64,000 bases of DNA from Maricaulis alexandrii (GTDB lineage Bacteria; Pseudomonadota; Alphaproteobacteria; Caulobacterales; Maricaulaceae). This document shows, in pieces, positions 16,789 to 25,601 of the stretch; position 1 is the first letter of the stretch; the number at the start of each line of letters is the position of its first letter. Position numbers and translations under genes: made by a program. The notes under the pieces are model-generated. The model worked only from the letters and a program-made list of their open reading frames with translations, had not been told where the DNA came from and did not search any database. The stretch is taken from NCBI RefSeq assembly GCF_005871165.1, contig NZ_SWKP01000006.1:1-64000 (forward strand), written 5' to 3'.

Positions 16789-18504
16789 CTAGCCGTCCGA
16801 CCCGCCGAAGCGTTCGGACCATTCCGCCACTTGCGCATCCTCGATCTTGGCGAAGAGGACGGCCGGCGGCTCAATGGCGTGGCCGTGCGGGAGGGCGTCC
16901 AGCAGGGCTTTCATGTCGTCGCCGAATTGCCAGGAGCGCTTGTCCTCCGGGATGCCCAGCGCGTCCAGCACAGTGGCGGCGGCATTGGGGATGAAGGGCT
17001 GGGCCAGGATGGCGAAGAGGACGACCAGGTTGAGCCCGGTACGCACGCCGATGGCGGCAGCGTCGACATCCGTCTTGTACTTCACCCAGGGTTCCGCCTT
17101 GGTGAGGTATTCATTGCCGGCGGCCCAAACGGCGCGGACCTCGGAGGCCGCCTTGCGGAATTCCATGGCCTCCATATTGGCGATGATCGCCGGCAGGCGT
17201 TGTTCCAGTTCCGCCGCGATCCAGTCTTCCGCCTCGCCCCACTCGCCGGTGGCCGGCACCTGACCGTCGAACTTGGAGGCGGTGTATTTGGTGATCCGGT
17301 TGACGAAATTGCCCAGCACATTGGCCAGGTCGGAATTGATCAGGGTCTGGAAATGCTCCCAGGTGAAGGCACTATCCGAGCCTTCCGGCGCGTTGGCGGT
17401 GAGATACCAGCGCCAGTAATCGCCCGGCAGGAGATCCAGCGCCTGGTCCATGAAGACGCCGCGCTTTTCGGAGGTCGAGAACTTGCCGCCATACCAGGTC
17501 AGCCAGTTGAAGGCTTTCAGCTTGTCGACCGTCTTCCAGGGCTCCTGCGAGCCCAGAATGGTGGCCGGGAAGGAGACGGTGTGGAAGGCGACATTGTCCT
17601 TGCCCATGAACTGGACATAGGTGACGTCGTCCGCGCCCTTGTCAGTGCGCCACCAGCTTTCCCAGTCGCCGCCATTGGCCTGGGCCCATTCCTCGCTGGC
17701 GCCGATATAGCCGATCGGGGCATCGAACCAGACATAGAAGACCTTGGTCTCGAAGCCCTCACGCGGTGCGCCGTCCTTGGTCACCGGCACGCCCCATTTC
17801 AGGTCGCGGGTGATGGAGCGGTCGCGCAGGCCTTCATCGAGCCATTTATAGGCGATGGATTTGGCCAGCGACGGCCAGCCGTCCGACGCGTCGACCCAGT
17901 CGCGGATCCGCCCCTCCATCTTGGTCTGCAGGAGGTGAAGGTGTTTGGTCTCGCGCACTTCCAGATTCTTGGAGCCGGAAATCTTGGAATACGGCTCTTT
18001 CAGATCGGTCGGCTCAAGCAGGCGGCCGCAGCTGTCGCACTGGTCACCGCGGGCGCGCTCGAAACCGCAATGCGGACAGGTGCCCTCGACATAGCGGTCC
18101 GGCAGGAAGCGGTCATCATCAATGGAGAAGACCTGGTGCTCGATCCGTTCCTCGATCAGCCCCTTCTCCTCGAGCACGTCGGCGAAATGCTGGGTCAGGC
18201 GGATATTGGGCTCGTTCGAGGTGCGGCCGAAATAGTCATAGCTCAGCGAGAAACCGTCTCCGGCCCGCTTCTGGATATCGTGCTGCTCGTCGCAATAAGC
18301 GCGCACATCCATGCCGGCATCGGCGGCGGCCAGCTCGGCCGGCGTGCCGTGTTCGTCGGTGGCGCAGATATAGAGGACGTCATGGCCCATCAGGCGCTGG
18401 AAGCGGGCATAGACGTCCGCCGGCAGCATCGACCCGGCCAGATTCCCCAAATGCTTGACGCCATTGATGTAGGGCAGAGCGCTGGTGATCAGTATGCGGG
18501 CCAT
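16789..18504 (-). CDS. metG: Methionyl-tRNA synthetase
   Basis: Class I aminoacyl-tRNA synthetase of 571 residues. The HIGH box appears as HLGNL (about residues 18-22) after SALPYING. A zinc knuckle [17 protein letters not shown] is at about 141-157. The KMSKS loop is replaced by [11 protein letters not shown] near residue 340, as in the archaeal/eukaryotic-like MetRS type. There is no C-terminal EMAP/TrbP domain, in keeping with the short form. It is a single gene, with a divergent DUF1761 gene 120 bases away. Confidence 0.96.
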   Translation of the reverse strand: MARILITSALPYINGVKHLGNLAGSMLPADVYARFQRLMGHDVLYICATDEHGTPAELAAADAGMDVRAYCDEQHDIQKRAGDGFSLSYDYFGRTSNEPNIRLTQHFADVLEEKGLIEERIEHQVFSIDDDRFLPDRYVEGTCPHCGFERARGDQCDSCGRLLEPTDLKEPYSKISGSKNLEVRETKHLHLLQTKMEGRIRDWVDASDGWPSLAKSIAYKWLDEGLRDRSITRDLKWGVPVTKDGAPREGFETKVFYVWFDAPIGYIGASEEWAQANGGDWESWWRTDKGADDVTYVQFMGKDNVAFHTVSFPATILGSQEPWKTVDKLKAFNWLTWYGGKFSTSEKRGVFMDQALDLLPGDYWRWYLTANAPEGSDSAFTWEHFQTLINSDLANVLGNFVNRITKYTASKFDGQVPATGEWGEAEDWIAAELEQRLPAIIANMEAMEFRKAASEVRAVWAAGNEYLTKAEPWVKYKTDVDAAAIGVRTGLNLVVLFAILAQPFIPNAAATVLDALGIPEDKRSWQFGDDMKALLDALPHGHAIEPPAVLFAKIEDAQVAEWSERFGGSDG

Positions 18505-18624
18505 TTCGATTTTCTTCTCTTGCGCGAAAAACGGGATAAACTCGACGGTCTGAAAGGCGGCTCACGGACGAGTCTGCCTGACCGGGCGAGACATACAGGC
18601 CCGGCATGGGGGAGGAAACAGGAA

Positions 18625-19059
18625 ATGCCGCGAATTCTGGGATTGAACCCGCTCGCCGTACTGGTGGCGGGCCTCGCTTTCTGGATGGTGGGCGCGCTCT
18701 GGTACGGCGCGCTGTTCGCCGAACTCTGGTCCGGCCTGTGGGGCTTCACCGAGGCCGACGAGGCGCGGATGGAAGCCAGCATGGCGACCTCCATGCTCGG
18801 CGGGCTGGTGCAATGCCTCCTGTTTGCCGGCTTACTCGGCAAGGCCCTGCAGGCGGTCAAGGCGGACGGAATGGCCAGCGCCATCAAATGGGGGATCTTC
18901 TTCTGGGCCGGCTTCGTGCTGATGACCCTGCTCTACGGCACGCTCTACGCCCTGCAACCGGTCATGCTCCTCATCCTGGACGGCAGCCACACCTTCACCG
19001 GCTTCGTCGTGATGAGCGTCATCCTGACCGTAATGGACAAGGTGGCCGTGAAGGACTGA
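18625..19059 (+). CDS. DUF1761 family small membrane protein
   Basis: A 144-residue inner-membrane protein with about four hydrophobic segments, beginning MPRILGLNPLAVLVAGLAFWMVGALWYG. The first helix with FWMVGALWYGALF is typical of DUF1761. GGAGGAAAC lies upstream of the ATG at 18625, with ggaa immediately before it. The function is unknown. A rho-independent terminator lies about 100 bases downstream. Confidence 0.8.
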   Translation: MPRILGLNPLAVLVAGLAFWMVGALWYGALFAELWSGLWGFTEADEARMEASMATSMLGGLVQCLLFAGLLGKALQAVKADGMASAIKWGIFFWAGFVLMTLLYGTLYALQPVMLLILDGSHTFTGFVVMSVILTVMDKVAVKD

Positions 19060-19160
19060 AGCACCGGCTCCGCGGGTACGCAGCCGGTCGCATCGCGCAA
19101 CGCGGATGACCGGTATTGCCACAGGGCGCAGCAATTGGCGCCGCAATCGCGCCAGAAACG

Positions 19161-19190
19161 GGCGGCCCGGCCTTCACGGGCCGCCTTTTT
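19161..19190 (+). terminator. Rho-independent terminator after the DUF1761 gene
   Basis: Stem GGCGGCCCG (19161-19169) pairs with CGGGCCGCC (19177-19185), the loop is seven bases and TTTTT follows. Confidence 0.85.
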
Positions 19191-19270
19191 CATGCGGCAC
19201 TGGCCGTGCGCGCGATAGCCGCTATGTCTGGTCCGGTCGGGGTCAGCCGGAAAAGGTCACACCAACGCCC

Positions 19271-20113
19271 ATGCCGGGACAGGAATTCGAACTGATGCAA
19301 TTGGGCCAATTGGTCGGCGTGCTCATGCTCGCCGGACTGGTGGCAGGCTTTGCCGCCGGCCTGTTCGGCATTGGCGGCGGCTTCGTCGTGGTCCCGGCCC
19401 TGCTGTTGGTGTTCAGCTTTTTCGGTGTCGAGCCCATGGTGATCAGCCATGTCGCAATCGGCACCTCTCTGGCCACGATCATCGTCACCTCGCTGCGCTC
19501 GGTCCATGCCCACAACAAGCGCGGCGCGGTGGACTTCCAAGTGATCCGCGACTGGGCCCCCTGGCTGGTCCTGGGTGTCAGTGGCGGGCTCCTAGTGGCG
19601 CGCGAACTGGATGGCCAGGCGCTCAAATGGGTCTTCGCCATCGGCGTGCTGATCATGGGCGTCCACTTCATCTACCCCCTCATCCGCACCGACCGGATGA
19701 AACCCCGGCAAATGCCCCGCGGCCCCATCCTCGCCGGCATTGCCACCTTCCTCGGGGCGTTTTCTGCGCTCCTGGGCATTGGCGGCGGCACGATTGCCGT
19801 TCTTGTCATGACGGCGTGTGGCCGCCCCATCCATCAGGCCATCGCCACCGCCGCCGGGTTCGGCTTCATCATCGCCCTGCCCGGCACGGCCGGATTCATC
19901 CTTCTGGGTCTCGGCCAGGCCGACCTGCCCCTGGGCAGTTTCGGCTATATCAATCTCATCGCCGTCGTCTGCGTGACGGCGATGTCCTTCATCACAGCCC
20001 CGCTCGGCGTCCGGGCCGCCCACCGGCTCAACGCCAAGGCATTGGAGAAAGTCTTCGGTGTCTATCTCGTCGCCACCTCGGCGCTCGTCATTCACAATTC
20101 GCTGGGCCTTTGA
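19271..20113 (+). CDS. TSUP (TauE/SafE) family permease
   Basis: A 280-residue inner-membrane protein with about eight hydrophobic segments in two repeats. The glycine-rich signatures GLFGIGGGFVVVPALL and, in the second half, LLGIGGGTIAVLVM are diagnostic of the sulfite exporter TauE/SafE family. The substrate is probably a small anion such as a sulfur compound; specificity is not deducible. The ATG at 19271 is favoured over a longer frame of 55 arginine-rich residues that starts within the terminator zone. It may read into the aminotransferase gene 44 bases later. Confidence 0.85.
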   Translation: MPGQEFELMQLGQLVGVLMLAGLVAGFAAGLFGIGGGFVVVPALLLVFSFFGVEPMVISHVAIGTSLATIIVTSLRSVHAHNKRGAVDFQVIRDWAPWLVLGVSGGLLVARELDGQALKWVFAIGVLIMGVHFIYPLIRTDRMKPRQMPRGPILAGIATFLGAFSALLGIGGGTIAVLVMTACGRPIHQAIATAAGFGFIIALPGTAGFILLGLGQADLPLGSFGYINLIAVVCVTAMSFITAPLGVRAAHRLNAKALEKVFGVYLVATSALVIHNSLGL

Positions 20114-20157
20114 CACAGGGGCGCAGCGGACCGGGTCTTTTTGAAGGAGGCATCACC

Positions 20158-21327
20158 ATGCCACTCGATCTCTCTCGCCGCTCCCTGTTCACAGGCGCCG
20201 CCGGTCTCACCGTTTCCGGGCTCGCTGGCGCGGGCCTGGCGGGCTGTTCCCAGACCGCCCCGTCGGGCACGACGGACGCCGCCTTCCCGCCTGGTGCCAT
20301 CGATCCCCATCTTCTGGGCCCGGCCGAAGGCGTCGCCCTGCTCTCGCGCAATGAGAACCCGTACGGGCCCTCGCAATCGGCGCTCGACATGATCGAATAT
20401 GCCGCCAGCAAGGGCGCCTATTACGCCAACCAGGAAGCCGCCGTCTCGCTGATGTCGATGATCGCGGAAAAGAATGGCGTCGATCCGGAACAGGTGGTGC
20501 TGACGACAGGCTCCGGCGAGGTGCTCAGCGCCATTGCCGTGCTCTACGGGCCGCGCGGCCCGATCGTGGCGCCGCGCCTGTTCTGGGACACGACCGCGCT
20601 CTATGCCGCCAATCTGGGCATGGCCGAGATCCAGCGCGTGCCGCTCACGGACGAAATGGAGATCGATCTCGCCGCGATCGAGGCCGCCGTCACGCCGGAC
20701 ACCGGTCTGGTGCAATTGTGCAATCCGAACAATCCGACCGGTCTGGTCTCCGATCCGGCCACCTTCCAGGCCGCGGTGCGTCGCATGGCGGCCACCACGA
20801 CCGTGCTCGTCGACGAAGCCTATATCGAGCTGTCCGATGATCCGGAGGCCAATTCCTGCGTGCCGCTGATCAGTGAGGGCCATGACGTGATCGTCACGCG
20901 GACCTTCTCCAAGATCTACGGCATGGCCGGCATTCGTCTGGGCTATGCCATCGCCTCGGCCGAGACCGCCGCCGCGATCCGTCCGGTAGTGATGTCCTGG
21001 TCGCCCTGTACTTCCTATGCCGCCGGCATTGGCTGTTACAATGATGACGCCTTCATCGACTTCTCCAAGTCCAAGGTGACCGAGGCCCGCGACATGGTCT
21101 TCGCCACGCTCGACACGCTGGGTCTGGACTATCTGCCCTCGCAGACGAATTTCGTCTATTTCAAGTCGGGACTGGAGGCCAATGCGGTGCAGGCGGCGAT
21201 GGCGGAACGCCTGATCTCCGTACGCGGGCAATACATGGATTATAATGAGTGGACGCGCGTCTCGATGGGCAAAGTCGAGGATGTGGAGCGCTTCTGCCGC
21301 GCCTTGCCCGAACTGATCGAGGCCTGA
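20158..21327 (+). CDS. Tat-exported HisC-like pyridoxal-phosphate aminotransferase
   Basis: A 389-residue fold-type I aminotransferase of the histidinol-phosphate aminotransferase family. Unlike cytoplasmic HisC it begins LSRRSLFTGAAGL, a twin-arginine signal, and ends the signal with LAGC, a possible lipobox. The catalytic part has SRNENPYGPS, NPNNPTG, VDEAYIE and the PLP lysine in TRTFSKIYGMAG, with the phosphate arginine in GIRLGYA. AAGGAGG lies seven bases before the ATG. The enzyme would therefore act in the periplasm or be anchored to a membrane. The substrate is unknown. Confidence 0.85.
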   Translation: MPLDLSRRSLFTGAAGLTVSGLAGAGLAGCSQTAPSGTTDAAFPPGAIDPHLLGPAEGVALLSRNENPYGPSQSALDMIEYAASKGAYYANQEAAVSLMSMIAEKNGVDPEQVVLTTGSGEVLSAIAVLYGPRGPIVAPRLFWDTTALYAANLGMAEIQRVPLTDEMEIDLAAIEAAVTPDTGLVQLCNPNNPTGLVSDPATFQAAVRRMAATTTVLVDEAYIELSDDPEANSCVPLISEGHDVIVTRTFSKIYGMAGIRLGYAIASAETAAAIRPVVMSWSPCTSYAAGIGCYNDDAFIDFSKSKVTEARDMVFATLDTLGLDYLPSQTNFVYFKSGLEANAVQAAMAERLISVRGQYMDYNEWTRVSMGKVEDVERFCRALPELIEA

Positions 21328-21431
21328 ATTTCGGGCTTGGTTTGGGGCGGGCGGCGGGCGACCTGAAAAACCCGCTCGCCTCCCCCGCCTCCGGTCTGTA
21401 CAAGCGGGCCCGATGCATCGTCATCCCGCGT

Positions 21432-21507
21432 GCCGGCTTAGCTCAGCTGGTAGAGCATCTGATTTGTAATCAGAGGGTCGGGGGTTCGAGTCCCTCAGCC
21501 GGCACCA
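21432..21507 (+). tRNA. tRNA-Thr (anticodon UGU)
   Basis: A 76-base tRNA with encoded CCA, acceptor stem GCCGGCT/AGCCGGC, anticodon loop TTTGTAA reading ACA, and a standard T arm GGGTTCGAGTCCC. Confidence 0.97.
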
Positions 21508-21745
21508 GTTTTCTTGATCTCACGACAGTTTGCTTCGCAAACGTCTCCGATGGGGCGGCCCATCAGGGGCCGACGCGCGGTCGCGCTTGCGGGCCGGAGG
21601 CCCGGGGAGTGGGGAGCGGGGAGCGAGTTGGCGAAATGGTGTGTGTCCCTGTTTTTTGAAGACTGCGCCTTGGCTTGTGCGAACCTGAACTGCAGCATCG
21701 AAAATTGGTGCCTGGCCCTGATTTTTCCGCCCCCTCTATCGTCCT

Positions 21746-21877
21746 CCTTCTCCCGGGGGAGAAGGTGTCCCGAAGGGGCGGATGAGGGGGGACGGCAGGG
21801 TCTTCGCGATTACTGAAGAGCACCGGGATTTCCCCCTCTCCCGGCGCATGCGCGCCACCCTCTCCCCAGGGAGAGGG
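21746..21877. repeat. Intergenic MITE-like element, family B copy 2
   Basis: The terminal hairpins are CCTTCTCCC (21746-21754) with GGGAGAAGG (21757-21765), and CCCTCTCCC (21858-21866) with GGGAGAGGG (21869-21877), each with a two-base loop. The interior holds GGCGCATGCGCGCC. The layout mirrors the element at 14194-14343. Confidence 0.8.
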
Positions 21878-22124
21878 AGTGCCGACCCAGCCAAACTTAT
21901 CCCCACCCTGAAAACCTGTGGGACACTTATCTCGACTTCCGGGAAGAGAGGCGCGAGCTCAGTCCCTTGTGCCCGGAAGTGTGCGGAGCCTGTCCGCGCG
22001 AGGGGGTGACATCCCAAGCTCCGGCAGGGCCATCGCCCGGGCCACACGGCACAAGGTCACGACCGTGCTGGCACCCAGGCGGTTTCGGTGCGTCGCCCGC
22101 AAGGGAAGACGATCAAACCTCCGC

Positions 22125-22188
22125 GTGCGGGAGACCTGTCAGGTCACTCACACTCACTACGAAATCCGACCCGTCAGGTCTCCCGCAC
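22125..22188. repeat. Nested inverted repeat
   Basis: GTGCGGGAGACCTG (22125-22138) pairs perfectly with CAGGTCTCCCGCAC (22175-22188). The inner part GACCTG-T-CAGGTC (22133-22145) is itself a palindrome, so two exclusive folds are possible. Confidence 0.75.
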
Positions 22189-22251
22189 ACCTCTCATACC
22201 GCCAGGCGGAAACGCCGTGGCGCTACGTCCGCTTCTTCAACCGCATCCCCT

Positions 22252-22322
22252 TGTCATCCCTGACACCCGCCTTCGCGGGCGCAGGCTTCTGCCCCGCGAA
22301 AGCGGGGCGCAGCCCCGGGACC
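22252..22322. repeat. Family A palindromic element, partial copy
   Basis: It begins TTGTCATCCC like the element at 10979, then has two hairpins, ACCCGCCTTCGCGGGC and GCCCCGCGAAAGCGGGGC, and the CCCCGGGACC segment. The right-hand terminus with GGGATGACAA is missing. Confidence 0.65.
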
Positions 22323-22486
22323 AACCGAAGGCGCCACGTCCTCATCCGACGAAGGCAAAACGGGACACACACCCTAAATTCTGTGTGCCACTGAACGGCG
22401 CCCACAAGACTTCAAGCATGACCGGCACGTTCCCATTTCCAACATCGATAACTGATGTGTCCCTGCTTTAGCGAACAGGTTGGGGC

Positions 22487-23800
22487 TCATTGCCGGTCGG
22501 GCTTGATCCAGGCGGAGAGGTAGAGGCGTTCCAGGCCGAAGACCGCGGTGATGGAGAGGGCGGCGATCAGGACGATGAGCGGATCCTGCTGCAGTTTGAG
22601 TGCGGTGAAGGCGGCCAGAACGATCGCGTCCAGGCCGAAGGCCGAGAGCAGGACGAGGCCGGAAGCGCCGATCTCCCGGCGCCGGAACCGCCAGACGCCG
22701 AAATGCACGGCCATGTCCATCACCAGGTAGAAAAAGGCGCCCAGCGAGGCGATCCGGCCCAGATCGAAGAAGACGGCCAGCACGGACGCCACGACCACGG
22801 TATAGACCAGGGTGTGGCGCTGGATCGGGCCGGACATGCCGAAATGGCGATGCGGGATCATCTCCATGTCCGTCAGCATGGCCAGCATGCGGGACACGGC
22901 GAAGACGCTGGCCAGCAGGGCCGAGGCCGTCGCCACCACGGCCAGCAGGACCGTCAGGAAAAAGCCGACCCGCCCCAGGGCAGGCTCGGCAGCCTCTGCC
23001 AGGGCATAATCCCGCGCCGCCACGATCCGGTCGAGCGAGAGGCTGGACCCGACACCGAAGGCGACGAGCAGGTAGAGCAGCACGCAGACCAGGATCGAGA
23101 TCAGGATGGCGCGGCCGACATTGCGGTGCGGATCGGTGATCTCCGACCCGCTATTGGTGATGGTGGTAAAGCCCTTGAAGGCCAGAATCGTCAGGGCCAC
23201 CGAGGCCAGAAAGCCCAGCGGTCCGCTGGCATCCGCCTCCGGGGATGCGGCGGCAAATCCGAGCCCGCTGGACCAGAGGGCGGCGATGCCGAACAGCGCG
23301 ATCCCGCCCAGCTTGATCACCGCCATGACCATGGAGAACAGGCCGATCGAGCGATTGCCGGAGATATTGACCAGAAAGGCAAAACCCATCACGCCGACCG
23401 CGAGCAGCGGGACCAGCGGGCCTCCGGAAATGTCGAAGGCGCGCAGGAGATAGGTCGCAAAGGTTCGCGCCACGAGGCTCTCGGCAATCACCATGCTCAA
23501 GGCCATCAGGAGCGCGGCCCCCGCTGCGAGGGCGCCGGGGCCGTAGCATTTCTGCAGGATCATCGCGATCCCGCCGGCGGACGGCCAGGCCATGGACATC
23601 CGGATATAGCTGTAGGCGCTGAAACCGGTGATCGCGGCACCGAGGATGAAGGCCAGGGGAAACAGCGGCCCCGCCAGTTCGGCAACCTGACCGGTCAGCG
23701 CGAATATGCCCGCACCGATCATCACACCGGTCCCCATCGCCACCGCACCGGGGAGCGAGATGGAGCCGGCCTTGTAAGAGGTCTGCTGCTTGTCGGACAT
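22487..23800 (-). CDS. APC family amino acid permease
   Basis: A 437-residue inner-membrane transporter with about twelve hydrophobic segments, beginning MSDKQQTSYKAGSISLPGAVAMGTGVMIGAG. The first helix GTGVMIGAGIFALTG is the substrate-binding unwound helix of the amino acid-polyamine-organocation superfamily. FKGFTTITNSGSEITDPHRN is the helix 6-7 region. The ATG at 23800 is preferred to one 14 residues upstream. The substrate is not deducible. Confidence 0.85.
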   Translation of the reverse strand: MSDKQQTSYKAGSISLPGAVAMGTGVMIGAGIFALTGQVAELAGPLFPLAFILGAAITGFSAYSYIRMSMAWPSAGGIAMILQKCYGPGALAAGAALLMALSMVIAESLVARTFATYLLRAFDISGGPLVPLLAVGVMGFAFLVNISGNRSIGLFSMVMAVIKLGGIALFGIAALWSSGLGFAAASPEADASGPLGFLASVALTILAFKGFTTITNSGSEITDPHRNVGRAILISILVCVLLYLLVAFGVGSSLSLDRIVAARDYALAEAAEPALGRVGFFLTVLLAVVATASALLASVFAVSRMLAMLTDMEMIPHRHFGMSGPIQRHTLVYTVVVASVLAVFFDLGRIASLGAFFYLVMDMAVHFGVWRFRRREIGASGLVLLSAFGLDAIVLAAFTALKLQQDPLIVLIAALSITAVFGLERLYLSAWIKPDRQ

Positions 23801-23871
23801 GGATTCAGGCCGAGCCGCTTCCCCCGCAAGCAGCCACGTCACCGCCCCGGGGTCAAGCCGGGCCGGGTGGA

Positions 23872-24498
23872 TCAGTGGGGCGGCGAGGGCCTTTCGGCGG
23901 CCGGCGCGTCGATCCAGACCACGTCGGAGCCGGCCTTGAAGCGGGCGGTGAAGTCGGCCAGGCGGGCAGCGAGCAGGCGTGTGGTCTGACGATCGGAGAC
24001 CGGCGGCGCAATGTCGCCGCCCTGGTCATTATTGGCCTGGGCCATGGCCCCCAGCGAGCCGCCGATCCGGTTGATGTCCTCGATCGAACCCGTAGAGGAA
24101 TTATTCCCCGGCAGCAGGCCCAGACTGACCCAGAGCATACCGTGCTGGGCGGCGAAGGTGGCGAGCTGGCTGAGCGTGGCGAACTTGTCGCCGGCCTGGG
24201 AGCTGGACACGGTGAAACCGGCGGCCAGCTTGTCCTGCCAGCCCCGCTCCGCCCAGATGCGCGAGGACTGGTCCATGAAGGTTTTGAAAGGGCCGGAAAC
24301 GGCGCCCATATAGGTGGGCGAGCCGAACATGATGGCGTCGGACCGGTCGAGAAGCGCCCAGCCCGCCGCGTCGATCGTGCTGACATCAATGCGGTGAATC
24401 CGGGCCTGGGGGTGTGTTGCGGCGCCCTCACAGGCGGCCTCGGCGAGGGCCGCAGTGTGGCCGTAACCGGAATGATAGGCGACAGAAAGCGTGATCAT
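23872..24498 (-). CDS. Flavodoxin-like NAD(P)H-dependent oxidoreductase
   Basis: A 208-residue WrbA/FMN-reductase type flavoprotein. An N-terminal beta-strand is followed by the phosphate loop YHSGYGHTAALAEA, and the FMN ring loops are FGSPTYMGAVSGPFKTFMD and FTVSSSQAGDK. GGAGG stands eight bases before the ATG. It is on the same strand as, and about 100 bases downstream of, the lysR gene, so it may be read with it. It likely reduces quinones or flavins. Confidence 0.85.
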   Translation of the reverse strand: MITLSVAYHSGYGHTAALAEAACEGAATHPQARIHRIDVSTIDAAGWALLDRSDAIMFGSPTYMGAVSGPFKTFMDQSSRIWAERGWQDKLAAGFTVSSSQAGDKFATLSQLATFAAQHGMLWVSLGLLPGNNSSTGSIEDINRIGGSLGAMAQANNDQGGDIAPPVSDRQTTRLLAARLADFTARFKAGSDVVWIDAPAAERPSPPH

Positions 24499-24595
24499 GA
24501 TGGGGTCCTCCAGACTGAGGCCCATCAGATAGATCATCCCGCCTGATGCATTAATACACCCAGTCTTGCGAACTCTTTTCGATCCTGGTGAACAA

Positions 24596-25504
24596 TCAGC
24601 CGGAACCGACCGGGCCGTCCGGTGCGGCGAGATGATGAACCAGAAAGTCCAGGAAGAGGCGGAGTTTGCGGGAGGTTTCCCGGTGGGCCGGATAGACGCC
24701 GTAGAGATGCTGCGGCTCACCAGACCAGTCCGGCAGGACACGGACGAGGCGGCCATCGGCCAGGGCGTTCCGCGCATAGATGAGCGGAATGAAGGCCAGA
24801 CCGCTGCTCGCCATCGCCGCATCGCGCAGGGCGAGCGAGTTGTTGGCCCGGAACCGGCCCTGGACAGTGACGGTCTCGCGCACCTCATCCCGTTGCAGGG
24901 TCCAGGCATTGGGAGACGCGGCCAGGGAGAAAATGAGCGCGTCATGACCCGCCAGCGCGTCGGGGACTTCGGGTGTCCCCCGCGCCTCCAGATAGGCCGG
25001 TGACGCGACGAGGCCCCGTTCAATCGCCATGAGCTTGCGCGCGCGAAGGCTGGAATCCTGCAGCTCGCCGCCGCGGATGGCGAGATCGAAGCCTTCCCCG
25101 ACCAGATCGACATAGCGGTCGCCCAGTTCCAGATCGATGCGGATATGGGGGTAGCGGGCCGAGAAGCGCGCAATAACGGCGGACAGGCGGATCACGCCCA
25201 GCGACATGGGAAGGCTGAGCCGCAGCCGGCCGCGCGGCTCGCGGCTGGAGGCGCGGGCGGCTTCATCCATGTCGGACCAGTCGTCGAGCAATTGGCTGGC
25301 CCGCTCGAAATAATCACGGCCCGTATCGGTCAGGCTGAGGGAGCGCGTGGTGCGCACGATGAGAGGCGCCCCGAGATCGGCCTCAAGATCCTTGATGATC
25401 TTGCTTACTGCGGCGTTGGAATAGCCCAGATCCCGCGCGGCCGCGCTGAACCCGTTGCACTCGATCACCCGCCGGAAGACGGACAGCGCGACATAGCGAT
25501 CCAT
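24596..25504 (-). CDS. LysR family transcriptional regulator
   Basis: A 302-residue LTTR with an N-terminal winged helix (MDRYVALSVFRRVIECNGFSAAARDLGYSNAAVSKIIKDLE) and an effector-binding domain from about residue 90. It is of the sub-group with RGRLRLSLPMSLG and GFDLAIRGGELQDSSL, often seen next to quinone or aromatic stress genes. It is divergent from the cyclase/EamA operon; an ATTC-N11-GAAT box lies between. It probably controls both that operon and the flavodoxin-like gene. Confidence 0.9.
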   Translation of the reverse strand: MDRYVALSVFRRVIECNGFSAAARDLGYSNAAVSKIIKDLEADLGAPLIVRTTRSLSLTDTGRDYFERASQLLDDWSDMDEAARASSREPRGRLRLSLPMSLGVIRLSAVIARFSARYPHIRIDLELGDRYVDLVGEGFDLAIRGGELQDSSLRARKLMAIERGLVASPAYLEARGTPEVPDALAGHDALIFSLAASPNAWTLQRDEVRETVTVQGRFRANNSLALRDAAMASSGLAFIPLIYARNALADGRLVRVLPDWSGEPQHLYGVYPAHRETSRKLRLFLDFLVHHLAAPDGPVGSG

Positions 25505-25526
25505 TTTTCACCCCAGCTGAACAGTT

Positions 25527-25545
25527 ATTCAACAACTACCGGAAT
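25527..25545. promoter_or_regulatory. LysR-type operator (T-N11-A) between lysR and the cyclase operon
   Basis: ATTC at 25527-25530 and GAAT at 25542-25545 are separated by exactly 11 bases, the standard LTTR recognition geometry. The site lies 23 bases from the lysR start and 57 bases before the cyclase ATG. Confidence 0.6.
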
Positions 25546-25601
25546 TATCACTCCAAGGTAAAGGGTCCAGCTTCAGGACAGCGTTTCAAACGGAGGCTGT
25601 C

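Larger units (their letters stand above)
21508..22486. other. Gene-free, repeat-rich region of 979 bases
   Basis: No credible gene. Every frame is rich in arginine, proline and serine and none has a ribosome binding site with a family match. It holds a family B element (21746-21877), a nested palindrome (22125-22188), a family A half element (22252-22322) and two inverted copies of GGTGTGTGTCCC (21638-21649 and complement at 22362-22373). It follows a tRNA gene, a common landing site for mobile DNA, but no integrase or transposase remains are recognisable. Confidence 0.7.

Noticed and set aside
15955-19059. A 1034-residue plus-strand open frame across the cyclophilin and metG region
   Set aside because: It is antisense to metG and the cyclophilin gene, has no family features and reflects third-position GC bias. 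Only its last 144 residues (DUF1761, from 18625) are real.
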